A stretch of 64,000 nt of DNA from Amycolatopsis sp. MtRt-6 (GCF_017308975.1 NZ_JADWPD010000002.1:310001-374000), one strand, 5' to 3'. Positions 45,164 through 53,828 are shown, numbered from the stretch's first letter. Notes: generated from the sequence alone by a model not told the origin. Translations and numbers: made by a program.

Positions 45164-45975
45164 CTCACCGAGAGGACCGTGCGGGAGCCCAGCCGGCCCT
45201 TCTCCGGTTCCCGCGCGGCCTGCCCGGCAGCCACCGCGGCGGACAGCGCGCCGACGGCGTCCTCAGCCCGGTAAATCGTTTCGAGCAGGGCGAACCGCTG
45301 CAGCTCGGCGACGGTCCGGGGACCCCGGCGGTCCAGTTCCGCCAGCAGCGCGCGCCGCAACGGCAGCAGCTGCGGGGTGAGCGAGATGTCGACCAGCGTG
45401 CGCTCGGCGTCGTGCGGGTCGCGGTAACGGATGCCCGCGAACTCGTCCACCGCCCACAGCTCGGTCTTGAACGTCGCGAGGTGGCGGCTGTCCGCCGTCG
45501 CGAAGACGAGCGTCCGGGCGGTGCCGTCGTCGGCCACCAGGTCGACGGCCACCGCGCACCCGAGCCCCGCCGCCCGCAGCCGCTCGCGGTGGTCCGCGCC
45601 CGGGTCGGCGGTGAGCAGGACCTCGTGTGCCCTGCCCCGCACCAGCGACGGCGGCCAGGCGCCGGACAGGTGCGCCAGCATCGGCCCGGCCACGTCGACC
45701 TCCCCCAGGTCGGCGACGGTCCGGACGACCAGCCCCGCCGGCGCCTCGCCCGGGGACTCCCGCCCGACGAGCACCGCCTCCAGGCGGTGGTCGGCGAGCC
45801 GGTCGGCGAACTCGCCGAAGACGCGCCAGGCATCGGCGGCGAAGCCGCCGCACTCGACGTAGGTGCCGCCGCGCTGCGACCGCAGCACGGTCGCGGTCCA
45901 GGCGTCGAGGTACCGCACCAGCACGTCACGCTCGACGGAAACGTGCGGGTCAGGGCGCCGGACGCGCTCGGCCAC
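45160..45975 (-). CDS. Unrecognised soluble protein, possibly three-Cys-motif partner-like
   Basis: 271 residues. The N terminus VRYLDAWTATVLRSQRGGTY followed by VECGGF is reminiscent of TcmP (three-Cys-motif partner) proteins, which begin with a Tyr-Leu-x-Ala-Trp helix and a VDGFAGPG loop, but that loop is degenerate here. The C-terminal 70 residues look like a small winged-helix or helical bundle (ALLAELDRRGPRTVAELQRF). The ATG is at 45975, and the 3' end overlaps the DUF6069 gene by four bases. Function is not assignable. Confidence 0.5.
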   Translation of the reverse strand: MAERVRRPDPHVSVERDVLVRYLDAWTATVLRSQRGGTYVECGGFAADAWRVFGEFADRLADHRLEAVLVGRESPGEAPAGLVVRTVADLGEVDVAGPMLAHLSGAWPPSLVRGRAHEVLLTADPGADHRERLRAAGLGCAVAVDLVADDGTARTLVFATADSRHLATFKTELWAVDEFAGIRYRDPHDAERTLVDISLTPQLLPLRRALLAELDRRGPRTVAELQRFALLETIYRAEDAVGALSAAVAAGQAAREPEKGRLGSRTVLSVS

Positions 45976-46024
45976 GCTTCCGGTTGTACCGCACTCCGCG
46001 ACTCGGAACCAGTCGCGGAACGCC

Positions 46025-46714
46025 CTATCCCAGGCTTTCGTACGGATCGGCCGGCGCCGCGACCGGCCGCGCCTCCGCGACCTCGACGAACGGAATCGTC
46101 CCGCCGTTCACCGGATCCCGCACCGACTCGGCCGAATAGCCGCCGGTGACCTCGAGCCACGAGTCCGGCTGCAGCACCGGCGGCACCCGCCCGGTCAAGC
46201 CGACCTTCACCGGCTGGGCGTCCGCCGCGCAGCAGTTCAGCAGCATGCGGACCAGGTACGGCGCTCCCGCGTGGTCGAACGCCACGAACCCGGTGAGCGT
46301 CACCGTGCGGCCGGCCAGCGACCGGCCGTGGTCGTAGACCGCGCGGTCCGCGTAGTCGATCACCGGCAGGCGGACCGGGTTGCCCGCCGGGAGCGGGGCG
46401 ACGATCCGGGGCGCCGTCACCGCCGTGCCGGTGCGCATCGCGCTGTACGAGCCCAGCGCCGGGGGCGCCGCGAGGACCAGCGCGAACACCGGCAGCACGA
46501 GCAGCCACGAGACCCGCGGCCCCGGGTGCCCGGCCGGGCGGCGGCGGGCGTACCAGGCCGTCGCCCCGGCCGCGAGCACCAGCACCGCCCCGGCCGCCAG
46601 GACCAGCGGCTGCAAGCCGGCCTTGACGTACCGCAGATACAGCCCGCTCACGCCCGCGTGGATCAGGACGCCGCCGACGAGGAACAGCAGGATCGCCTGC
46701 ACCGTCCGGTTCAC
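46025..46714 (-). CDS. TIGR03943 family protein (DUF1980, YcgQ-like)
   Basis: 229 residues. Two N-terminal TM helices plus a third near residue 75, then a beta-rich domain with VTLTGFVAFD and RMLLNCCAADAQPVKVGL. The CC-A-D-A motif is the family hallmark. It always pairs with the permease encoded upstream; in Bacillus the homologous ycgRQ pair is linked to metal homeostasis. The ATG 46714 overlaps the permease stop by four bases. Probably a partner subunit facing the outside. Confidence 0.85.
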   Translation of the reverse strand: MNRTVQAILLFLVGGVLIHAGVSGLYLRYVKAGLQPLVLAAGAVLVLAAGATAWYARRRPAGHPGPRVSWLLVLPVFALVLAAPPALGSYSAMRTGTAVTAPRIVAPLPAGNPVRLPVIDYADRAVYDHGRSLAGRTVTLTGFVAFDHAGAPYLVRMLLNCCAADAQPVKVGLTGRVPPVLQPDSWLEVTGGYSAESVRDPVNGGTIPFVEVAEARPVAAPADPYESLG

Positions 46715-47718
46715 AGCAGCACCGCCCCGGTCAGGACCGCGGCCGCCACGGCCACGGCGAACGTCACCGGCGCGAACCGCAGCGCGAACCCGCGGCCGAA
46801 CGTGGCCGCCTGCATGCCGAAGAGCTTCAGGTCGATCATCGGGCCGACGACCAGGAACGCCAGCCGCGCCGTCGGCGAGAACTGCGTCAGCGACGCCGCC
46901 ACGAACGCGTCGGCCTCCGAACAGATCGACAGCAGCACCGCGAGCACCGCCAGCGCCAGGACCGCCACCACCGGATGGCCGGCCGCGGCCGCCAGCCAGC
47001 TCGCGGGCACCACGGCCTTGAGCGTCGCCGCCGCCATCGCGCCGCCGACCAGGAACCCGCCCGCGTGCAGGACGTCGTGCCGCACCGAACCCCAGAACAC
47101 CTCGCCGCGGCTCGCGCCCTCGCCGTGGTCATGCGGGCGGGGACGCAGCCAGTCCGGACGGCCGAGCCGCTGCCACAGCCAGCCCATCACGCACGACGCC
47201 GCGAGGCTCGCGACGAACCGGGCGACGACCATCCGCGGCTGACCGGGAAACGCGACCGCCGTCGCTGTCAGCACCACCGGGTTGATCGCCGGCGCCGACA
47301 GCAGGAACGCCACCGCGGCCGACGGCCGGACGCCGCCGCGCACCAGCGCGCCGGCCACCGGCACCGACGCGCATTCACAGCCCGGCAGGACCGCCCCGGC
47401 CAGCCCGGCGACCGGCACGGCCAGCGCGGGCCGTTTCGGCAGCACGCGGGTGAAGACCGACGGTGGCACGAAGACCGCGAGCGCGGCCGAGAGCAGCACG
47501 CCGACGACCAGGAACGGCAGCGCCTGCACGACCACCGCCACGAACACCGTCAGCCAGCTCTGCACGGCCGGAGCGGACAGCAGCCGCCGGACCGGGCCCT
47601 GCGCCAGGAACCCGACCAGCAGCACCAAGGTCAGGACGAGGACGGGATCGACGTTCCAGCCCTGCCCCTCCCGATCCCGGCGGCCGGCGCCGCGCCGTGC
47701 TTCGTCGATGGCAGTCAC
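46711..47718 (-). CDS. Permease of the DUF318/ArsP-like family (YcgR-like)
   Basis: 335 residues, about eight TM helices. The core motif LPGCECASVPVAGALVRGGV near residue 130 has the paired Cys (GCECASVP) diagnostic of these permeases, and ICSEADAFVAASLTQFSP carries conserved acidic residues. GTG 47718 has GGAG upstream. It forms an overlapping two-gene operon with the TIGR03943 partner. Homologous pairs are often zinc-regulated, but I see no Zur-type palindrome upstream. Confidence 0.84.
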   Translation of the reverse strand: MTAIDEARRGAGRRDREGQGWNVDPVLVLTLVLLVGFLAQGPVRRLLSAPAVQSWLTVFVAVVVQALPFLVVGVLLSAALAVFVPPSVFTRVLPKRPALAVPVAGLAGAVLPGCECASVPVAGALVRGGVRPSAAVAFLLSAPAINPVVLTATAVAFPGQPRMVVARFVASLAASCVMGWLWQRLGRPDWLRPRPHDHGEGASRGEVFWGSVRHDVLHAGGFLVGGAMAAATLKAVVPASWLAAAAGHPVVAVLALAVLAVLLSICSEADAFVAASLTQFSPTARLAFLVVGPMIDLKLFGMQAATFGRGFALRFAPVTFAVAVAAAVLTGAVLL

Positions 47719-47780
47719 CAGGTTTTTCTCCCGTACTTCCGCTCCACACCCGCCCTTGAACACGGACGATGGGCCCCTCC

Positions 47781-47830
47781 GGTTCACTTCCGCCCGACGA
47801 AAGTCGGGGGCGGTTCACGACGAAAGTCGG
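47781..47830. promoter_or_regulatory. Direct repeats in the 321-base gap between permease and sedolisin genes
   Basis: CGACGAAAGTCGG occurs at 47795-47807 and 47818-47830 (23-bp period), and GGTTCAC at 47781-47787 and 47812-47818. The core CGAC-GAAA-GTCG is palindromic, like sites bound by NarL/LuxR-type response regulators. The rest of the gap shows nothing further. Confidence 0.4.
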
Positions 47831-48039
47831 ACGGGCGCACCGGCCGATTCGTCCCGATCGGGGCCGAACGTGGCGCGCCGGCCGGTTGGTCCGCGGGCCA
47901 TTCGGCGCAACGACGGCCGGGGCGGCGGGTACCAATTGCTTTGCCCGCGCCGGAACGGGGTCACCGGCGGCGGCCCGACTGTATAAACAGGACACCCATG
48001 GGGCTCCGCCACTTCGCAGCTTCTCTCCAGGAGTGATCC

Positions 48040-49440
48040 ATGCGTCGAAGAGTCCTCGCCGTAGCCGGTTTCGCGGCTTTGGCCTTGACCGTCCCCGCGC
48101 TCCCCGCCGCCGCGTCGCCCGCCGGCGCGGCCGCGGTCCACCCGACCGCACGTGTCTGCGCCCAGACCGCGCGGCCCGGCATGGCAACGTGTTTCGCCGA
48201 ACGCCGGACCGACACCATGCACGCCGCCCTCGCGCCCGACGCCCTGCCGAGCGGGTTCGGGCCGTCCGGGCTGCGCTCCGCGTACAACCTCACCGCGAGC
48301 GGCAGCGCGTCCGCGACGGTGGCCATTGTGGACTCCAACGACGACCCAACGCCGAAAGCGACCTCGCCACCTACCGCTCGACCTGTCGCGCTGGGCGCCA
48401 AGTACGTCTCGAACAGCTACGGCGGCGGTGAGGACGGCAGCGAGCCGAGCTACGACACCAGCTACTTCCACCACCCCGGCGTCGCGATCACCGCGAGCAC
48501 CGGCGACAACGGCTACGGCATCAGCTACCCGGCGTCGTCGCAGTACGTCACCGCGGTCGGCGGCACGTCGCTCACCCAGGGCGGCGGCACCCGCGGCTGG
48601 ACCGAGACCGCCTGGAGCGGCGCCGGCAGCGGCTGCTCGACCAGCGTGGCCAAGCCGGCGTTCCAGGACGTGCCGACCGGCTGCGCCAAGCGCGCCAACG
48701 CCGACGTCTCCGCGGTCGCCGACCCGCAGACCGGGGTCGCGGTCTACCAGACCTACGGCGGCAGCGGCTGGGTGGTCTACGGCGGCACCAGCGCCTCGGC
48801 GCCGATCATCGCCTCGGTCTACGCGCTCGCCGGCACCCCCGGCGCCGCCGACACCCCGGCCGCCTACCCGTATTCCCACGCCGGGAACCTCAACGACGTC
48901 ACCTCCGGCAGCAACGGCACCTGCTCGACGGCGGTGCAGTGCAAGGCGGGCACCGGCTGGGACGGCCCGACCGGGCTCGGCACCCCCAACGGCACCGCGG
49001 CGTTCACCGCCGGCACGTCGTCCGGTGGTGTCACCGCGGCGAACCCGGGCAGCCAGAGCGGCGTCACCGGGACGGCGGCGAGCCTGCAGCTGTCGGCGTC
49101 CGGCGGCAGCGGCGGCTACACCTGGACCGCCACCGGACTGCCCGCCGGCCTGTCGATCAGCGCGGCCGGCCTGATCTCCGGCACGCCGGCCACCGCCGGG
49201 ACGTACTCGGTGACGGCGACCGCGAAGGACTCTTCGGGCGCCACGGGCAGCACGACGTTCTCGTGGACGATCACGGCACCGGGCGGCAGCGGCTGTTCGG
49301 GCCAGAAGCCGGCCAACCCCGGCTTCGAAAGCGGCGCGACGTCGTGGACGGCGTCCAGCGGCGTGATCACCACGGCGTCGAGCAGCGAGGCCGCGCACTC
49401 CGGCAGTTATCTGGCCTACCTCGACGGCTACGGCAGCGCG
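48040..49440 (+). pseudogene. Secreted sedolisin (S53) protease with internal deletion and lost 3' end
   Basis: The signal peptide (VLAVAGFAALALTVPALPAA) and the start of the mature domain are normal up to VAIVDSNDDP. A one-base loss near 48348 then shifts the frame, so that NAESDLATYRST is read out of frame. About 80-90 residues are missing before VALGAKYVSNSYGGGED. The lost part carries the catalytic Glu and Asp of the S53 triad. The catalytic Ser remains in YGGTSASAPIIA. A Gly/Ser-rich Ig-like domain follows (GLPAGLSISAAGLISGTPAT), and the tail breaks off after YLAYLDGYG with no family stop. Proteolytically dead. Confidence 0.75.
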
Positions 49441-49618
49441 CTGCGCCCCGACAACCAGGATCGTCCGGTTGACCAGGGTCGCCATTTCAGCGGGCGGTCG
49501 CGCGCCGAGTTCGCATCAGTATCTCGGCGGCGGCCGGCCCCGGCACCGGCGGCAACCGTGCAACCGGGCGGCCGGGTCGTTCCGTCCGGAAGGCACCGGA
49601 TCGAAGGAGGCACCGCCC

Positions 49619-50068
49619 GTGCGCAGGCTGTCCGCTCTCGTGCTCCTCGTCGTCCTGAGCACCGCGGCCTGCGGCCGCAACCAGCAGGTGCCCCGGACGG
49701 CCGAGGCGCTGTGCACCCCGTCCTACGAGCCTCGGGAACTCGTGGTCCGCGGGCCGCTGTACCCCGCGTTGCCCTCCGCCACGGGACGCGCTCCGGCCGA
49801 AGACCGCACCACCGACGCGGCGGCGATCAGGAGCATCGTCGCCGCCGCGTGCGGCCTGCCGGAACCGCCGTCGAACCTGGCCTGCACCGCCGACATGGGT
49901 CCCGGCTTCGAACTGAGGTTCCTCGACGCCCGGGGCCGCACGACCACCGTCACTGCCGCCGGCTACGGCTGCCAGTTCGTCGAAGGACTGGGGCCACGCC
50001 GGTTCGACGCGCGGCCGCTCTGGGCCGCACTGGCCGCGGCGGGCCTCCCGGCACCGCCACCGCGCTGA
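49619..50068 (+). CDS. Putative lipoprotein of unknown function
   Basis: 149 residues. GTG 49619 has GGAGG eight bases upstream. The N terminus RRLSALVLLVVLSTAACG is a lipoprotein signal with lipobox STAAC, so it should be lipidated and held on the outer face of the membrane. The mature part contains four more Cys (ALCTPSY, AAACGLP, LACTADM, YGCQF), consistent with two disulfides. No family recognised. Confidence 0.7.
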   Translation: MRRLSALVLLVVLSTAACGRNQQVPRTAEALCTPSYEPRELVVRGPLYPALPSATGRAPAEDRTTDAAAIRSIVAAACGLPEPPSNLACTADMGPGFELRFLDARGRTTTVTAAGYGCQFVEGLGPRRFDARPLWAALAAAGLPAPPPR

Positions 50069-50164
50069 TCCGACGTCCACAATGGCCGGACCGCCCGGCG
50101 CACTGTGGCAGCCGCCGGCCCGCCCGACCACAGTGGACAACGCGCCCCGGTGGCCGCGCCGGGT

Positions 50165-50677
50165 TCAGCCCACCTGCAGGTCGATGCAGGCGTAGAAGGC
50201 GTTTGACGTGTCGGCGATGTTCCACACCGCGAGGACCGTCTGGCGGCCCGTGCGGTCGCCCAGGTTCACCGGGTGCGCGACCGTGGCCGGCGGCTGCTGG
50301 TCGTTGCCGCTCACCTCCGCGATCTTCTGGCCGCCGATGAAGTACTGGTAGTTCGACGTGCGGTGGCGGGCCGTGAACGTCCACGTGAAGGTCACCGTGC
50401 GGCCGACCTTGGCGGCGCGCCAGCCCTTGCTGTTGTCGTTGAGCTCGGCGAACCGGGCCACGCCGCCGTTGCAGGACCGCAGGCCCTTCGGCCCTTCGAC
50501 GCTCTGGGGTTCGTACTGGATCGACCCGCACGACACGACGCGCTGGGCGCACTGCGCCTGCCGGCTGGCCGGTGAGCTGACGTAGCCGTGGGCGCTCGCG
50601 ATCCCGGCGGGGTTGAGCACCACCAGCACCGGGGCCAGGAGGACACCCGCCGCGGCGGCGACCAGTTTGCGGTTCAT
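50165..50677 (-). CDS. AA10 lytic polysaccharide monooxygenase
   Basis: 170 residues. The signal peptide ends ASA, exposing His30 (HGYVSSPASR) as the N-terminal copper ligand; the second His of the histidine brace is in TFTARHRTSNYQYFI. CGSIQYEPQSVEGPKG and NDNSKGWRAAKVGRTVTF are typical of small single-domain AA10 enzymes. It has no separate binding module. It oxidatively cleaves chitin or cellulose. A perfect DasR-type palindrome 115 bases upstream supports a chitin/GlcNAc link. Confidence 0.9.
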   Translation of the reverse strand: MNRKLVAAAAGVLLAPVLVVLNPAGIASAHGYVSSPASRQAQCAQRVVSCGSIQYEPQSVEGPKGLRSCNGGVARFAELNDNSKGWRAAKVGRTVTFTWTFTARHRTSNYQYFIGGQKIAEVSGNDQQPPATVAHPVNLGDRTGRQTVLAVWNIADTSNAFYACIDLQVG

Positions 50678-50791
50678 ACCAGCTCCTTCGGGGACGGGCT
50701 CGCCTCCCGCCGCCGGGCACGGCGAGGCCGCGGCCCCGGCCTCGCTGGGAGGTCCGCCGCGACGGGAAGGGTTACGAGCGAAGGAAATTTG

Positions 50792-50803
50792 TGGTCTAGA
50801 CCA
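50792..50803. promoter_or_regulatory. DasR-type (dre) palindrome upstream of the LPMO gene
   Basis: TGGTCTAGACCA is a perfect 12-bp palindrome identical to the core of the actinomycete dre consensus recognised by the GlcNAc-responsive GntR regulator DasR, which controls chitinases. It lies 115 bases before the LPMO ATG and 148 bases before lexA. Confidence 0.7.
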
Positions 50804-50951
50804 TACGTCGGTTCGCCGCCCAGGTCAACGTTCGGCAAAGTCACGGTTGATGTTGGTAAGGCGCCAACTGTCACCCGCTGTTCCGTTGAGCGGGACCGCG
50901 ACCCGGGGACCGGGCGGCGGCGGGCAGTCCACTCCCCCTAGGATCACGCCC

Positions 50952-51605
50952 GTGACCACCTACGACGACACCTTCGAGCACCTCGACCCCTCGGCCCTGC
51001 CGGAGCGGCAGCAGCGGATCCTGGTCGCGATCCGGGACTGGGTGGTCCAGCACGGCTACTCCCCCAGCACGCGCGAGATCGGCGAGGCCGTCGGCCTGCA
51101 GTCGACGTCGTCGGTGTCGAAGCACCTGGCGAGCCTGGAGGACAAGGGCTTCCTGCGGCGCGGCGCCACCGTCTCGCGCCCGATCGACGTCCGCGCGTTC
51201 CTGAACGGCTCGGCCGCCGCCGAGGACGGCGACTCGGTGCCGGTGCCCGTGGTCGGCGACATCGCCGCCGGCACGCCGATCTCGGCGGTCGAGCACACCG
51301 ACGACGTCCTCAAGCTCCCGCGCGACCTCACCGGCCGGGGCACGGTGTTCGGCCTGCGCGTCCGCGGCGACTCGATGATCGACGCGGCCATCTGCGACGG
51401 CGACATCGTCGTGGTCAAGCAGCAGTCCGAAGCCCACTCGGGCCAGATCGTCGCGGCGATGATCGACGAAGAGGCGACGGTCAAGGTCTACCGCCGCCGC
51501 GACGGCCACGTGTACCTCGAGCCCCGCAACCCGGCCTACGACGTCATCGACGGCGACCGCGCGGTGATCCTCGGCGCGGTCGTGTCGGTGCTGCGGAGCG
51601 TCTGA
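50952..51605 (+). CDS. lexA: LexA-type repressor
   Basis: 217 residues. The N-terminal winged helix has QRILVAIRDWVVQHGYSPS, REIGEAVGLQSTSSVSKHL and EDKGFLRR. The self-cleavage Ala-Gly lies in GDIAAGTPISA, catalytic Ser in RVRGDSMIDAAI and Lys in EEATVKVYRR. TAGGAT (50939-50944) lies seven bases before GTG 50952, so it is probably leaderless. No canonical actinobacterial SOS box (TCGAAC-N4-GTTCGA) is visible upstream. That raises the question whether this is the main LexA or a paralogue. Confidence 0.88.
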   Translation: MTTYDDTFEHLDPSALPERQQRILVAIRDWVVQHGYSPSTREIGEAVGLQSTSSVSKHLASLEDKGFLRRGATVSRPIDVRAFLNGSAAAEDGDSVPVPVVGDIAAGTPISAVEHTDDVLKLPRDLTGRGTVFGLRVRGDSMIDAAICDGDIVVVKQQSEAHSGQIVAAMIDEEATVKVYRRRDGHVYLEPRNPAYDVIDGDRAVILGAVVSVLRSV

Positions 51606-51606
51606 C

Positions 51607-52812
51607 TCACCAGGTGACGGGCAGCTCGTACACGCCGTACACCGACCCGTCGTGCTTGAACGGGATCTGCCCGACGTCGGTGGCCAGCGCCAGCGCCGGG
51701 ATCCGCCGGTACAGCGTGCTGTAGACCACCTGCAGCTCCAGCCGGGCCAGCGGCTGGCCGAGGCACTGGTGGACGCCGAAGCCGAAGGCCACGTGGCGGT
51801 GCGCGTCGCGGGTCAGGTCGAGCCGGTCGCCGTCGGGGAAGACCTCCGGGTCGCGGTTGGCGATGTCGTTGGCCATGATCAGGCCCTCGCCCGCGCGGAT
51901 GACCCGGCCGGCGATTTCGATGTCCGCCAGCGCGACGCGGCGACGTCCGTTGTGCGTGATGTTCAAGTAGCGCAACAGTTCCTCGACCGCCGACGCGACC
52001 AGCGCCGGGTCGTCGCTCTCGCGCAGCAGCGCCAGCTGGTCCGGGTGCTCCAGCAGGGCCAGCGTGCCGAGCGCGATCATGTTCGCCGTCGTCTCGTGGC
52101 CGGCGATGAGCAGCAGGACGCCCATCTGCGCCGCTTCGAGCCGGGTCAGTTCGCCCGTCGCGACGCGGGCCGCGAGCCCGGACAGCAGGTCGTCGGCGGG
52201 CGCGGCCGGCTTCGCCGCCACCAGGTCGTCGAGGTAGCCGATCAGTGCCCGGTGCCCGGCCGCGCGTTCTTCCGGCTTGGCGTCGCGGCGGATGATGACC
52301 TTGCTGTTGTCCTGGAAGAAGTCGTGGTCGGCGTACGGGACGCCGAGCAGCTCGCAGATCACCAGTGACGGCACCGGCAGCGCGAACGCCTCGACGAGGT
52401 CGACCGGGTTCGGGCCGGCCAGCAGCGCGTCGATCTGGTCGTCGACGATCCGCTGCACGGCCGGGCGCATCGCGGCGACCCGGCGGATCGTGAACGGCGC
52501 CGTCACCATCTTGCGCAGCCGCGCGTGCTCGGGGTTGTCCATCAGGATGAAGCTGATGCCGGTGCCACCCTTCGGCAGCGGCGCGGGACTGGGGTAGCCG
52601 GGCCGGGTGACGTCGGCGCTGACCCGCGGGTCGGCCAGCAGCGCCCGCTGGTCGGCGTAGCGGGTGACGAGCCACGGCGTGCTGCCGTCCCACAACCGGA
52701 CCCGCGCGAGCGGGGCTTCTCCCTGCAGCGCGCGGGCGGCCGGCGGCGGGTCGAACGGGCAACCGGCGGCCCGGGTCATCGGGAACTCGGGGAGCTCGGC
52801 GGTCGTCGTCAT
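51607..52812 (-). CDS. Cytochrome P450 (CYP105/107-like)
   Basis: About 401 residues. The I-helix AGHETTANMIAL, K-helix EELLRY and heme loop FGFGVHQCLGQPLARLEL with the Cys ligand are all intact. RLWDGSTPWLVTRYADQRAL near the N terminus is typical of soluble actinomycete P450s. ATG 52812 is better spaced from GGAGGA than ATG 52815. It needs a ferredoxin and reductase (such as the 4.1-5.5 kb pair). A TetR-type palindrome lies 50-75 bases upstream, shared in sequence with the SDR operon at 59.1 kb. Confidence 0.92.
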   Translation of the reverse strand: MTTTAELPEFPMTRAAGCPFDPPPAARALQGEAPLARVRLWDGSTPWLVTRYADQRALLADPRVSADVTRPGYPSPAPLPKGGTGISFILMDNPEHARLRKMVTAPFTIRRVAAMRPAVQRIVDDQIDALLAGPNPVDLVEAFALPVPSLVICELLGVPYADHDFFQDNSKVIIRRDAKPEERAAGHRALIGYLDDLVAAKPAAPADDLLSGLAARVATGELTRLEAAQMGVLLLIAGHETTANMIALGTLALLEHPDQLALLRESDDPALVASAVEELLRYLNITHNGRRRVALADIEIAGRVIRAGEGLIMANDIANRDPEVFPDGDRLDLTRDAHRHVAFGFGVHQCLGQPLARLELQVVYSTLYRRIPALALATDVGQIPFKHDGSVYGVYELPVTW

Positions 52813-52866
52813 CATTCCTCCGCGGTGGCCATCGGTTCGTGAGTAGTCAACCGAAGCCTGCTACGC

Positions 52867-52886
52867 TAAGTCAAGCGACTGATTTA
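52867..52886. promoter_or_regulatory. TetR-type palindrome between P450 and MFS stub
   Basis: TAAGTCA (52867-52873) and TGATTTA (52880-52886) are inverted with one mismatch around AGCGAC. The half AAGTCAAGCG is identical to that upstream of the SDR gene at 59.1 kb, so one regulator probably binds both. Confidence 0.6.
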
Positions 52887-52910
52887 ATTTCAATCTTCGG
52901 AGGACCGCCC

Positions 52911-53005
52911 GTGCCCGAGCCATCCAGAGCCGCCGGGGAGGCGTCGCCGCGCGCGAACCTCGTCGTCGCGGTCCTCGCCCTCGCGGGCATCACCGTCTCA
53001 CCGAC
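52911..53005 (+). pseudogene. Truncated MFS transporter (first ~30 codons only)
   Basis: GTG 52911 has a good GGAGG upstream. The frame reads PEPSRAAGEASPRANLVVAV followed by LALAGITVS. That is the cytosolic start and first half of TM1 of EmrB/QacA-like exporters, which usually continue LMQTLVIPL. Here it runs into an unrelated T-rich stretch that ends the convergent methyltransferase. It is the relic of an exporter once divergent from the P450. Confidence 0.55.
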
Positions 53006-53016
53006 AACTTTTTTTG

Positions 53017-53799
53017 TCAAGCCTTCCTCGCGATCACTACCTCGGTCGCGTACGGCAGCACGAAACTCCCCCCGACGCGATCGATGGCCGCCCCGACCTC
53101 GGCCAGCACCTCGGCGAGCGCGTCCGGTGACAACCGCGTCAGGCCGCCGGTCGTGGGCAGGAAGTCGAGCCACTCCTCGCGCGCGTACCTCCGCTCCCAG
53201 GTGAACCGGCGGCGGTCCGGCTCGCCGAGCCCCTCGGCTTTCCGGATCGCGTCGGCGAAACCGGTGAACATCACGTCGTAGATCTCCCCGGCGGGCCGGG
53301 ACTCCGCCGCGAACGGCACGTCGGGCAGCACGCGACGGCAGGCCGCGGCCAGCGCGTCCGCCACCTCGGCAGGCGGCTGGAACACGTGGGCGAACACGGC
53401 GAGCAGCCCGCCGGGCCGCAGCACCGCGGCCGCCTTCGCCGGCCCCGCAACCGGGTCGACCCAGTGCCAGGCCTGCCCGGCGACGACGGCGTCGAAGGTC
53501 CGCCCGGCCGGGTCCCAGTCCTCGAACGTGGCCACCTCGACGTCGATCCCGCCACGGCGGGCGAAGGCGGCCATCCGCGGATCGGGGTCGACGCCGAGCA
53601 CCCGGCACCCCGCGGCGCGGAACTGCCGCGCCTCGATCCCGGTGCCACAACCGACATCGAGGAAGTCGCCACCGGGACTCGACGCGACGATCCCCGCCAC
53701 GAGGTCGCGCGGATATTCGGGCCGCGCCCGGTCGTAGCGTTCGACGTCGGCACCGAAGGACTCCGCCACGGACCGGGCTTCATGAGGTTGAGTGGGCAT
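53017..53799 (-). CDS. SAM-dependent methyltransferase (class I)
   Basis: 260 residues. SAM-binding motif I is GGDFLDVGCGTGIEARQF with motif II RVLGVDPDPRM, followed by FDAVVAGQAWHWVDP, which is typical of small-molecule methyltransferases of the UbiE/class I type. ATG 53799 overlaps a TetR-type operator. It is divergent from the TetR gene at 53877 and so is probably its target. Substrate unknown. Confidence 0.85.
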   Translation of the reverse strand: MPTQPHEARSVAESFGADVERYDRARPEYPRDLVAGIVASSPGGDFLDVGCGTGIEARQFRAAGCRVLGVDPDPRMAAFARRGGIDVEVATFEDWDPAGRTFDAVVAGQAWHWVDPVAGPAKAAAVLRPGGLLAVFAHVFQPPAEVADALAAACRRVLPDVPFAAESRPAGEIYDVMFTGFADAIRKAEGLGEPDRRRFTWERRYAREEWLDFLPTTGGLTRLSPDALAEVLAEVGAAIDRVGGSFVLPYATEVVIARKA

Positions 53800-53828
53800 G
53801 CGCCCACTTTAGTGGGCAGTCGCCCACT
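53791..53828. promoter_or_regulatory. Two tandem 18-bp TetR operators
   Basis: AGTGGGC-ATGC-GCCCACT (53791-53808) and AGTGGGC-AGTC-GCCCACT (53811-53828) are consecutive palindromes with 20-bp period. The first contains the methyltransferase start codon. Binding would block the methyltransferase and possibly the TetR gene. Confidence 0.65.

Noticed and set aside
49441..49485. A minus-strand start reading MATLVNRTILVVGAQ, like an SDR N terminus
   Set aside because: Only 15 codons look family-like, there is no ribosome binding site, and the continuation is antisense to the sedolisin remnant.
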